From Bryobacterales bacterium (lineage in GTDB: Bacteria; Acidobacteriota; Terriglobia; Bryobacterales; UBA6623), in contig JAPPMC010000094.1 in the NCBI GenBank assembly GCA_028819235.1, positions 1 through 53,888 of the forward strand: a stretch of 53,888 bases of DNA, read 5' to 3'. The position numbers were made by a program, and so were the translations under genes. Under the pieces are notes generated by a model. That model did not search any database. It saw only the letters and a program-made list of their open reading frames with translations, and was not told the DNA's origin. This document shows, piece after piece, positions 22,138-29,624 of the stretch. The first letter of the stretch is position 1. Each line of letters begins with the position of its first letter.

Positions 22138-23030
22138 TCATGACTGCTTGAGCTTCTCGAAGATCGAGTCGGCCGTGGCCACCCATACGAACGGCTTCGG
22201 GGACTTGTTGTAGTGCTCGCAGAAGGCCATGATCTTGCGCTTGAGGTCTGTCACGCTGTGGAAGGTCTGGCGCATGATGGCTCGCTGGCTGAGCAGCGCG
22301 AACCAACGCTCGACCTTATTCAGCCAAGAGGCGAAGGTCGGCGTGAAGTGCAGATGGATCCGGAAACTCTTGGCGACCCAGGCCCGGACCTTCGCGTGCT
22401 TGTGCGTGGCGTAGTTGTCGCAGACGGGGTGCAGGTCTAGCTCCGCGGGAGTCTCTCTGTCGATCAGCCGCGGGAAGGAGAGCCATTCTTGGTGGCAGTG
22501 CCGCTTGCGGCACCTCGCAGTCACTTTGTCGCTGGCGACGTCTAGGGCCGCGAACAGGGTTGTCGTCCCGTGCCGGATGTAGTCGTGCGTGCACCCCTCG
22601 GCATAGCCGAAACCGAAGGGCAGCATCGGCTGCGTGCGGTCCAGCGCTTGAATTTGGGTCTATTTGTCGACCCAGATGACGACAGCATGGTCGGGAGGAT
22701 TCAGATACAGGGCGGTGATGCCGCGGACCTACTCGATGAAGAAGGGATCGTTGGACAGCTTGAACGTCTTCGAGAGGTGGGGCTTGACCCCGAACAGCGA
22801 GAACGAGCGCTGTACGGTGCTCTTAGAGATCCCTTCTTCGTCCGCCATTTGCCGCACACTCCAAGTGCGCGACCCCTTCGGCCGCTCGTGCAACGCGCGG
22901 TGGATCACCGCGGCGACCTTCTCATCGTCGTAAGTGCGGGGCACCCCCGGTCGGGCGTCGTCGTGCAGGCCCTGCATGAGTCCGACAGCCCCGGTTTGCA
23001 TTCCGAGGTGCAACGGTGCATTCCGTTTCG
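22138..23030 (-). pseudogene. IS630-family transposase remnant
   Basis: The minus strand reads RTYDDEKVAAVIHRAL, then GSRTWSVRQMADEEGISKSTVQR, KPHLSKTFKLSNDPFFIE-stop-VRGITALYLNPPDHAVVIWVDK-stop-TQIQALDRTQPMLP. It continues with GTTTLFAALDVA, HPVCDNYATHKHAKV and FTPTFASWLNKVERWFALL. These are IS630-family hallmarks: YLNPPDHA, QIQALDRTQP, DNYxTHK and SWLNxVExWF, including the DDE residues. Two in-frame stops (22726-22728 and about 22660) and loss of the N-terminal DNA-binding half (an internal deletion near GAVGLMQGLHDDARPG) make it dead. I could not define terminal inverted repeats. It sits between the DeoC-like and EcoRII-like remnants. Confidence 0.85.
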
Positions 23031-23189
23031 ATCCTCAACACAGCCCGCTCCGTCCAGGCCTGCCGACCAACCTAGCCGCCTACGACAGCCCTTGGCGGGA
23101 TGTTCCCACCGAGATGGCCGGCTCCAAGCTTCCGGTCGCTCACCTAGGTCCCAATCGGACCCCAATCTGGCCTCCAAGGCGCTTCTCGC

Positions 23190-23634
23190 TCTAAAGTCCA
23201 GCTAGCAGAGCGGCCGCACGCTGCTGGATCCCCGGGGGCTGACGATAAAGAAGAGGCGATCATTTTTGTGCCTTGCCGGGAACAGTGAGTCGCCTTCCCG
23301 CATGGCCTAGGTTACCGAGTTGGGGGGGTAGGCGCCACTCGGGATTACGGCTGGGCTAATTCTCTCTCGCGTCGTAGTGAGTCGCGGTCCCTCCGGAGGA
23401 CAGGGGGTACCGGTCATCGCCGAGCCAGACAAGAACGGCCTTGATGTGCCTGCGCCGGCCCTCTCCGGGGAACTGCTCGCGCATCTTCCTCGTCGTGCCC
23501 ACCTCGTACTGGTTCCACCTTCCCGGGTCCGCATCGACGGCCGACAGCCGGTTCGCGCCAACGCCGCGGAAGCAGTCGCGCAGCTGTCCGCGCTTCACGG
23601 CCCCGGGGGTCAGCCGGGCCGACTGGTCAGGCAC
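23190..23634 (-). pseudogene. EcoRII-like restriction endonuclease remnant (N-terminal domain)
   Basis: Directly after the methyltransferase stop, the minus strand reads VKRGQLRDCFRGVGANRLSA, VDADPGRWNQYEVGTTRKMRE, HIKAVLVWLGDDRYPLSSGGTATHYDAREN, stop, PSRNPEWRL, then in the next frame AMREGDSLFPARHKNDRLFF, IVSPRGSSS. This resembles the EcoRII N-terminal effector-binding domain (KRLSAVEADPxRSNQHE, YDARExxPxRxPEWRLYY, REGDxLFxA). It has one in-frame TAG (23358-23360), a one-base loss inside WRLYY and a second in-frame TAG, and the catalytic C-terminal half is absent before the IS630-like remnant. In intact systems this enzyme cuts unmethylated CCWGG. Here the cognate methyltransferase is orphaned. 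Confidence 0.7.
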
Positions 23635-24868
23635 TCATCGGAAGGCCCAGCCGCCGAATCATGTGGCGCGCCACGGCCTTGACGCAGTGCGGCACGACGG
23701 CATTCCCGAATTGCCGATACGCCTGCGTGTCCGACACGTGGATCTTGAAGTCGCGGCCGCCCGGCTCGTCGAATCCCATCAGGCGGGCGCATTCCCGGGG
23801 GGTCAGCCGGCGGGGGTTGGCCCCGTCCTGCCGGACCAGGATCTCCGAGCCGTCCTTGTAATAGCGGGCGGAAAGCGTCCTAGCAACGTCTTGTGGGCCC
23901 ACCAAGCCGAACCCGAAGCCGTTGCCCGCGGCGCGGTGCTTCTTGGCGTAGGACTGCAGGTAGCCCCAGAGGCGGTCTGACAGCGTGTACTTGGAGGAGA
24001 CCCGGGCGTCGCTGCCCCCGGTGTAGGGCTCCTCCTCCTCCTCGCTGCCGTTCTCGGGGTGCAGGATGCTCTCGAGGCGCGGTCCTCCGAGCGTGTCGGG
24101 GACCTGCAGGTCGTCGAAAGTGAAGCTGTTGGGCTCCCGGAACCCGGCTACGAAGATCCGCTCCCGGTGCTGCGGCACCCATGGCTTGGCATCTAGGACC
24201 TTCCAGTGGATCTGGTAGCCTTGCTCTTCGCTGAGGACCCGGCGGATCTCGCGGAACGTCCTGCCCCTGTCGTGGCTGACGAGATTCTTGGCGTTCTCCA
24301 GCAGGAACGCTCGCGGACGGCGGGCCTCGATGATCCGCGCCACGTCGAAGAACAATGTCCCTTGGGTCTGGCAAAGGAAGCCGTGAGGCCTGTTGAGGGC
24401 GTTCTTCTTCGAGACTCCGGCGATCGAGAACGGCTGGCACGGAAAGCCCGCGAGCAGCACGTCGTGCTCGGGGATGTCCTCGAGGCTCACCTTGGTGATG
24501 TCGCCCGCGATCTCGTGGTCGCAGGCGTGGTTCGCTAGGTAGGTCAGCTGCGCGAACTTGTCCCATTCGCTCGTGTACACGCACCGACCGCCCAGCTCCT
24601 CGAAGGGGCGGCGCAGGCCGCCAATGCCGGCGAACAGGTCAACGAATCGGAAGGCGGGAGGGCGCCGCTTGGCTGCCGCGGCGCGGGAGACCACCGTTTG
24701 GAGGTAGAGCCGCGCCGCTAAGCGCGGCTGCTGTTCTCCCCGCTCCCAGCGATATACCGTGCGCGCCGAGAAACCTATCTGGCCTGCGAGGTCCTCGACC
24801 GACAGGTTCGCGCGGGCGCGCAGGACGGAGAACTCGGACGACGGGTTGGCAGGCTTAATCGCGGACAC
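23627..24868 (-). CDS. DNA (cytosine-5-)-methyltransferase with N-terminal helix-turn-helix
   Basis: Encodes 413 aa from GTG 24868. An XRE-like HTH (about residues 20-50: LSVEDLAGQIGFSARTVYRWERGEQQP) precedes the methylase. Motif I is FVDLFAGIGG (75-84), the catalytic Cys is C144 in GFPCQPFSIAG, motif VI is ENAKNLVSHDRG (191-202), motif VIII is PQHRERIFVAG, and YRQFGNAVVP near the end is motif X-like. It transfers methyl from SAM to C5 of cytosine. The HTH and the adjoining EcoRII-like remnant place it near M.EcoRII/Dcm, so CCWGG is the likely but unproven target. In M.EcoRII and M.SsoII the HTH represses its own promoter. It may also serve as the self-marking enzyme of the Z1/GHKL operon upstream. 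The start codon is uncertain: there is no clear ribosome site, and a C11 tract lies 6 nt upstream. Confidence 0.92.
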   Translation of the reverse strand: MSAIKPANPSSEFSVLRARANLSVEDLAGQIGFSARTVYRWERGEQQPRLAARLYLQTVVSRAAAAKRRPPAFRFVDLFAGIGGLRRPFEELGGRCVYTSEWDKFAQLTYLANHACDHEIAGDITKVSLEDIPEHDVLLAGFPCQPFSIAGVSKKNALNRPHGFLCQTQGTLFFDVARIIEARRPRAFLLENAKNLVSHDRGRTFREIRRVLSEEQGYQIHWKVLDAKPWVPQHRERIFVAGFREPNSFTFDDLQVPDTLGGPRLESILHPENGSEEEEEPYTGGSDARVSSKYTLSDRLWGYLQSYAKKHRAAGNGFGFGLVGPQDVARTLSARYYKDGSEILVRQDGANPRRLTPRECARLMGFDEPGGRDFKIHVSDTQAYRQFGNAVVPHCVKAVARHMIRRLGLPMSA

Positions 24869-24874
24869 GTCTGC

Positions 24875-24885
24875 GGGGGGGGGGG
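24875..24885. repeat. 11-nt G/C homopolymer before the methyltransferase start
   Basis: Eleven consecutive G on the plus strand (C on the methyltransferase strand) lie between the predicted -10 box and the GTG start codon. Tracts of this length are prone to slipped-strand change. The position would alter leader length and ribosome access rather than the reading frame, if the GTG start is right. Confidence 0.9.
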
Positions 24886-24891
24886 ATTCTT

Positions 24892-24926
24892 CTTGACAAT
24901 ACGGCGGGGGATGTTCCGCTGTCAAG
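24892..24926 (-). promoter_or_regulatory. Methyltransferase promoter overlapped by a perfect dyad (candidate operator)
   Basis: On the minus strand TTGACA (24925-24920) and TATTGT (24901-24896) form a -35/-10 pair with 18-bp spacing, ending about 28 nt before the GTG start. The same boxes are embedded in an exact inverted repeat, CTTGACA-N21-TGTCAAG (24892-24898 and 24920-24926), with inner partly complementary CGG/CCG. A dimer bound here would block RNA polymerase. The obvious candidate is the methyltransferase's own HTH, as known for M.EcoRII and M.SsoII. Confidence 0.6.
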
Positions 24927-25074
24927 CGGGCGTTGCGCCCCTGCGCCCCCAGCAGGTTGCGCGCGGGGCGGATCCCGGGGCGATCCCCAGCCGCTGTCCG
25001 TGGCGGCGGGATCACTCGGCTGGAGCCGAAGCCCCCCGTGCCGAGGGGAATGCCACTCTCAGTACCCTTCCCAG

Positions 25075-25857
25075 CTAGGCCCGGGGCTGCGGGCGCTGGC
25101 TGCCCTGCGTCTGTGCCGCGGCCTTGTCGAACACGGAATCGAGCAGCTGGGCGAGGCTTTCGCGATCCAGCGCAGACAGGCTGCGAATCTCGTTCTTGAC
25201 GCGCGCGAGCAGAGTGGCGCGGCGCATGATGTCCTCCATCTTGGAAGTGCCGAACCGGCGAGCCGCTCGAACCCATGCCTCGGCTAGGGCGCGGGCAAGC
25301 ACGGGGTCGGCGCTGATGCCCGGCCGTTCCGTGATCTGGACCAGCGCATCCTCTGTCAGCGCAGCGAGAAGCCCCCAGCGGTCGCGGTGCCCGGAGCCGC
25401 GGTCGAGAACCCTTGTCCGCAGCCACAGTCGCTGGAACGTGTTCCTTACGCCCCCAACATATCGTTCCCGCGACAGCCCGAAGCGCCAGTGCACGACCTG
25501 TGGCGCCATCACGACCCCGACGAACGACCAGACCTCATCCCGCAGCGCCTCGCTGTCGCAAATAAGGGTGTTGCTGGCAAGCGAGGTTGCCGCCTCGAGG
25601 TCGAATCGCGCCCTCGCGCGCCTGCCGGAGCCCTCCCCTGTCCCCATTCCACAGTCTCTCGCCGTTGCGAAGATTCCGTCGTGGAGCTCCTGCAGGTGCC
25701 TAGCGCTCGCGCGGGCGCCTCCGGTCGGCGCAAACTGGGTGGCGGGTGGCAGTTCCCGGGGGTCGAACTCCGGCCACTGGCCCGGGTCCGCGCTCCGGAA
25801 CGATTCTAGGATCGGATCGATCGCGGGCGAGGGCAGGCGCGGGAGCAGGACGGGCAT
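25075..25857 (-). CDS. DUF6339-like protein of the Z1/GHKL defence operon
   Basis: Encodes 260 aa. The frame extends further upstream, but the ATG at 25857 follows the preceding stop by only 4 nt and gives a sensible N-terminus (MPVLLPRLPSPAIDPILESF). The recognisable block is HWRFGLSRERYVGGVRNTFQRLWLRTRVL, then LLAALTEDALVQITERPGISADPVLARALAEAWVRA and RFGTSKMEDIMRRATLLARVKNE. I associate it with DUF6339 proteins that sit in operons with Z1 and PD-(D/E)XK genes. The biochemical role is unknown and no catalytic motif is evident. It is the fifth gene of the operon. About 200 bp, containing a separate promoter, separate it from the methyltransferase. Confidence 0.65.
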   Translation of the reverse strand: MPVLLPRLPSPAIDPILESFRSADPGQWPEFDPRELPPATQFAPTGGARASARHLQELHDGIFATARDCGMGTGEGSGRRARARFDLEAATSLASNTLICDSEALRDEVWSFVGVVMAPQVVHWRFGLSRERYVGGVRNTFQRLWLRTRVLDRGSGHRDRWGLLAALTEDALVQITERPGISADPVLARALAEAWVRAARRFGTSKMEDIMRRATLLARVKNEIRSLSALDRESLAQLLDSVFDKAAAQTQGSQRPQPRA

Positions 25858-25861
25858 CGGG

Positions 25862-26764
25862 TCAGTCCGCCGCCTCCGCGATGGCAAGAAAGCCCGCCCG
25901 GAACTCGCTCGGCCTTGTCTCGAGCATGGCGCGGGCGAAATCCAGGTCCTGCTGCGGCCACGCAAGCTCGAGCCATGAGCCTGCCTGCGCCGCCAGGCTT
26001 CCCGGCTCGGACTCGGAGATGATCTCTGCGGCCTCGGGCTGCCGGAGAAGCGCCTCGCAAACTTGGATCATCGCGTCGGCCAGGATCGCCTGCAGCGTCA
26101 GGGGGTCGCGGCTCTCCACGCGCTGCACGACCTCCTCGCAGCTTGAGTTCAGGTACAGGCGGATCGCTCCGTAAATGTCGCGGGACCAGTCGCGGGGGGA
26201 CCAGTCAAGATACCAGGGCGCTGCATCCGCGGGAGCGTGGAGGCGCATCGCCCGCAAGTCCACCACCTCCAGCGGGAATCGCGGCTCCTCTCCCTCCAGC
26301 CTGGTCCTCTGGCGGTGGTGCCACAGCCGGTCGCCGGCTTGCCCCGGCGAGAGGGGTCCGCGCACGGCCGGTGCCGCCGCGAGGATGACCTCGGTGAACA
26401 GGTCGAGGACGGTCGAGAGCCGCTCGCCCCTCACCGTCAGGCGAATCTGGGCCTCGGGCTGGCTGGGGCTGACCTGCTGGCGATCCGTGTGCGCGATCAG
26501 CCGGGGCAGACGGCCCGCCCCGGTCCCCACGCGCGTGACGACGGCGAGGCGCAGGTCCTCCGGCGGAATGCCGAGATCGGCCGAGGCGATCTCGGGGTCT
26601 ATTCGCAGGTTCCGCTGCAGCGCGAGCGTGGTGGACTGGTCCCAGTGCTCGAGGAACCTGCCCGCTGCAGCCGGGTCACCGCCGTCGAGCGCGAGGAGCC
26701 AGGGGCCGGCCTCGACAGCCGCGTCGCTGAGCGTGAGGAAGGGAAATGCGACCAGCCGGTTCAC
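25862..26764 (-). CDS. Unrecognised 300-aa protein of the Z1/GHKL defence operon
   Basis: Starts at GTG 26764; its GTGA overlaps the stop of the GHKL gene by 4 nt, so translation is probably coupled. It encodes 300 aa without signal peptide or membrane segment. Visible stretches are LTLSDAAVEAGPWLLALDG, PEAQIRLTVRGERLSTVLDLFTEVILAAAP, DRLWHHRQRTRLEGEEPRFPLEVVDLRAM and PWYLDWSPRDWSRDIYGAIRLYLNSSCEEVVQRVESRDPLTLQAILADA. I do not recognise a family. The strict placement between the ATPase and DUF6339 genes suggests a structural or recognition subunit of the same complex; that is inference. Confidence 0.7.
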   Translation of the reverse strand: MNRLVAFPFLTLSDAAVEAGPWLLALDGGDPAAAGRFLEHWDQSTTLALQRNLRIDPEIASADLGIPPEDLRLAVVTRVGTGAGRLPRLIAHTDRQQVSPSQPEAQIRLTVRGERLSTVLDLFTEVILAAAPAVRGPLSPGQAGDRLWHHRQRTRLEGEEPRFPLEVVDLRAMRLHAPADAAPWYLDWSPRDWSRDIYGAIRLYLNSSCEEVVQRVESRDPLTLQAILADAMIQVCEALLRQPEAAEIISESEPGSLAAQAGSWLELAWPQQDLDFARAMLETRPSEFRAGFLAIAEAAD

Positions 26765-28614
26765 GGATCACTGCATTGGAGGACCTTCGCTTCCACGGTG
26801 ACGGCGCAATCGGGAGGGAAGCGGACGCGGATCTCGAAGCGCCCCTCGCTCCCGTTGATCGCGAGCTGCCCGCCGTTGCCCGAAAGCTCGGCCGTCGGCC
26901 CCTTGATGCCGACAACGGCGGGCTCAAGGCCCATGTCCTGCATGCCTGCGCTTGGGGCGGCTGCGCCCTCGACCGCCACGGTGGCCGTTGCCCGCAGGAC
27001 GGTCCCGCTCTGGCGGGAATCCTGGCGGACCATCGTCTCGAACACCGCCACGGGTTCGTCGCGTTCGCCCTCGAGCCGGGCCAGCACGGGTCGCGTCGCG
27101 CTCGCCCGGCGGGGCCGCTGCCCGCCTTGCGCGCCTCCTCCCGTCGGTCCTGCGCCGCTGCTGCCCGGAGCCCCCGCGAGCAGCTTGCCCAGCTGTCCGG
27201 CCGCCCGCGCGAGTGGGGGGCCCGCTGTCTCGCCCGCGGGCTGCGGGCGGGGCGGGCTGCCCATTTCGATCGCGTGGTTCCTCAGCTCGCGCAGGCCGAC
27301 GTTGACGAAGGTCTTGGCCCGCCCCTTGGGAAGATTGTTCGGGATCCAGTCGTCGTGCGCTGGGGGCTCAGCTTCGGCGAACGCGCGCTCGACTTCATCG
27401 TCGCTGCTGGCCATGAAGACGCCGGCCCACTCGATGCGCTCGTCCGGCAGCGCTGCGCCTTCGAGGTATTTGACAACGAGCTCGACCGGCCGCATCAGGG
27501 CGATGTGGTGGCACGTTTCGGGAAACAGGCTGCCGGTCTCGACCAGCGCCCGCCGCGGGACGCGCAGCCCTTTCTGGATCGCCAGGCGACCCAGTTCCTT
27601 CTTCGGCCTCCGCGAAGCGATCGTCCGGACATCGCTGCCGGCCCCGCTTCTCGCCGCCCGCATCGCCTTGGCGAAGAGGTGCAGTTGGGGGAAGTCCTCG
27701 GGCTGGGGCAGCTCGATGTCCCGGCCTTGAACCTCCACCCGGCACTCGAATTTTCTCGCGCGGCCGGCGTCGAGCATCATCCTCGGCCAGAAGCTCCACA
27801 GAAGCACTTCAGCCGCCCTGCGGCCCACCGCGCGGATGTCGTCTTCGTGGAGGTCGAAATCGAGGATCATGATCGATGTTCCGCTCTCGCCGCCGCTCCG
27901 CCGCGGGAATCCGAGCGCTTTCGAGAGCGCCGCGGCCGCGCAGTCGAACACGGGTTCGGCCACGGCGCCGGGAGCGTCCCTCGCGCCCCACCAATGGCGG
28001 CCGGTGTACCGCCGCAGCAGTCCCCGCTCGGGGCGGCCGTATGACGCGCCGACATGGCAGCCGATGAACCGCCGCGACCGGAAGCCCCCGCCTGCCACCA
28101 GCGAGTCAACGAGGATCGTGCTGCAGCGGCTAGCCCGGTAGAGCGCAACCTTTCCGAACCCGTAGGTTCCGCCGCCGTGCGGGGAATCCCTTGGGGTTCC
28201 AACATTCCGTAGGAAGTCGATGAAATCCGTCGTCTCCGTCCCGATCGGGATTCTGTCGGCACGGGTCGGGCCGCCCAGTCCGGTGGTGCGAAAGTCGCAT
28301 ATCTCCATCACGGCCGGAGCCTTGCTGCCGAGAAACGCGGCGATCTTCCCGCGGGAGTCTTCCTCTTGCGGAAGCTCTGCCAGTACTCGATCCCGCAAGA
28401 CCTTCATCTGGGCATCCGTGACCGTGCGGATGCGGATCAGCACCCCCGGGCCCCTGCCCAGCTTCGCTGCATCGGCGATGTTCTGCACCGCTTCCCGGAT
28501 CACTGTCTCTAGGGTGTCGAGGGACGGGGCTCCGAGGAGCTTTCGAAAGTTCGCCCCGATGTTGCCGGTGCCGCCGTAAGGCTCGGAGTGGAGTTCCAGC
28601 CGTGCTAGGCGCAT
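26761..28614 (-). CDS. GHKL-fold (MORC/MutL/Hsp90-like) ATPase of the defence operon
   Basis: Encodes 617 aa. The ATP-binding fold shows the N-box E41-A-V-Q-N45-I-A-D48, the G1 region D107-F-R-T-T-G-L-G-G (a variant of DxGxG) and the G2 loop GGGTYGFGK (147-155). The middle contains a transducer-like segment (SGGESGTSIMILDFDLHEDDIRAVGRRAAEVLL). The C-terminal third has a low-complexity Gly/Pro/Ala linker (GSSGAGPTGGGAQGGQRP) and a small beta-rich end. Prokaryotic relatives of eukaryotic MORC ATPases occur in restriction-modification operons with Z1 helicases (Iyer, Abhiman and Aravind, 2008). ATP-driven dimer closure on DNA is the likely mechanism. The start overlaps the PD-(D/E)XK gene by 10 nt. 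Confidence 0.85.
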   Translation of the reverse strand: MRLARLELHSEPYGGTGNIGANFRKLLGAPSLDTLETVIREAVQNIADAAKLGRGPGVLIRIRTVTDAQMKVLRDRVLAELPQEEDSRGKIAAFLGSKAPAVMEICDFRTTGLGGPTRADRIPIGTETTDFIDFLRNVGTPRDSPHGGGTYGFGKVALYRASRCSTILVDSLVAGGGFRSRRFIGCHVGASYGRPERGLLRRYTGRHWWGARDAPGAVAEPVFDCAAAALSKALGFPRRSGGESGTSIMILDFDLHEDDIRAVGRRAAEVLLWSFWPRMMLDAGRARKFECRVEVQGRDIELPQPEDFPQLHLFAKAMRAARSGAGSDVRTIASRRPKKELGRLAIQKGLRVPRRALVETGSLFPETCHHIALMRPVELVVKYLEGAALPDERIEWAGVFMASSDDEVERAFAEAEPPAHDDWIPNNLPKGRAKTFVNVGLRELRNHAIEMGSPPRPQPAGETAGPPLARAAGQLGKLLAGAPGSSGAGPTGGGAQGGQRPRRASATRPVLARLEGERDEPVAVFETMVRQDSRQSGTVLRATATVAVEGAAAPSAGMQDMGLEPAVVGIKGPTAELSGNGGQLAINGSEGRFEIRVRFPPDCAVTVEAKVLQCSDP

Positions 28615-29624
28615 CCGGCCAGCTCCGCTTCTAGGCGCGCGGCTTGGCTCGCGCTGCAGGCGAACGAGGCCGCCGCCGACAGGTCGATCTCATACTTCAG
28701 CCGCCCGACCCCGGCTGGCAGCGATCCTTCCTTGAGCATCGAGGGGGACAGCCTAGGGAAGCCGGCCCGGACCGCATACAGCTGCTCGGACTCCAGGTGG
28801 AGGGCCGCCCTGTTCCACTGCTCGGAGTCAAGGCTCTCGCAGCCCGCCGCCGAGATCAGCTGCCGCACCGCGTCTGGCTGGTCCGCCTTGGCCAGCGCTG
28901 CGCGGCCCAGCGCCGCGATGCTCAGCAGTCCGCCGGGGGCTTGTTCGGCGGTGATGTGCAGGATGTGCAGGGTGCCGCCCGCCGGGGGCTCCATCTGCTC
29001 CATCGAACTGACCGTGATCACGGAGTTGCCGGCCCTCGTCGTTGCCTTGACCTCGAGCGCCACGCCGGCGCTGCGGAAGTCGTGGCGCTCGCCCTTGGGG
29101 CCACGCCAGGCTCGCCACGCGCCTTGGGAGCGGTCAAGCAGGCGGTTGAGGACCAGCAGTTCCGCGACCAGCCCCACGACCGCCGAAGCCGGGACGCCGG
29201 ATCCGGAAGTGCGCAGCAGCAGGGTCCGGAACTCCTCAATGGTGGAACGCGCGGCCGCGGGGCATCTCTCGCCGGCGCTGACTCTCGAGACGACCTCGTC
29301 CACCACTTCCGCGAAGACTGCCTCTAGGTCGCGGGCGGTGCAGGTGATGTCGAGGAACCTCGCGCCCCTGCCTTTCGTCACGTATGTCGAGATGCGGATC
29401 CGCAGCGACGGCGCGTCGGCAAAGCCCCGCAGTGTCTCTCCCTTCCGTAGGGGCAGTAAGAGGCGGGCCTCCCCGTTCTCGCCGATTGCGAATCGAACCG
29501 GCCCGGCCGGGCACGTCACGCCGGCGTGCAGCGTCGGAACCTTGAGGCTGGTGGCCTCGCGCCCTCCGGCCCGCAGCCGCGACCAGACGCCCCCGGCGCC
29601 GGGGCGGCCCGCATCAGATGACAT
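28605..29624 (-). CDS. PD-(D/E)XK nuclease (DUF4420-like) of the defence operon
   Basis: Encodes 339 aa from the ATG at 29624, which overlaps the Z1 stop by 11 nt; a longer frame upstream is antisense-like. Candidate catalytic residues are E155 in GLVAELLVLNRLL, D182 in WRGPKGERHDFRSAGVAL, and E191-V-K193 in LEVKATTRAG, the D-x(8)-E-x-K pattern of the PD-(D/E)XK fold. The context (Z1 before, GHKL after) matches the known Z1-DUF4420-GHKL gene set. It is presumably the DNA-cutting effector. The C-terminal half has helices and ESEQLYAVRAGFPRLSPSM, typical of the family's end. Confidence 0.85.
   Translation of the reverse strand: MSSDAGRPGAGGVWSRLRAGGREATSLKVPTLHAGVTCPAGPVRFAIGENGEARLLLPLRKGETLRGFADAPSLRIRISTYVTKGRGARFLDITCTARDLEAVFAEVVDEVVSRVSAGERCPAAARSTIEEFRTLLLRTSGSGVPASAVVGLVAELLVLNRLLDRSQGAWRAWRGPKGERHDFRSAGVALEVKATTRAGNSVITVSSMEQMEPPAGGTLHILHITAEQAPGGLLSIAALGRAALAKADQPDAVRQLISAAGCESLDSEQWNRAALHLESEQLYAVRAGFPRLSPSMLKEGSLPAGVGRLKYEIDLSAAASFACSASQAARLEAELAGCA

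Noticed and set aside
24020..24045. Short trinucleotide run encoding five Glu inside the methyltransferase
   Set aside because: It stays in frame, lies in the variable recognition region and is too short to be a likely switch.
26237..28044. Two long plus-strand open frames (497 and 432 codons)
   Set aside because: Antisense to the GHKL ATPase and its neighbour, with low-complexity Arg/Pro/Ala-rich translations and no motifs.
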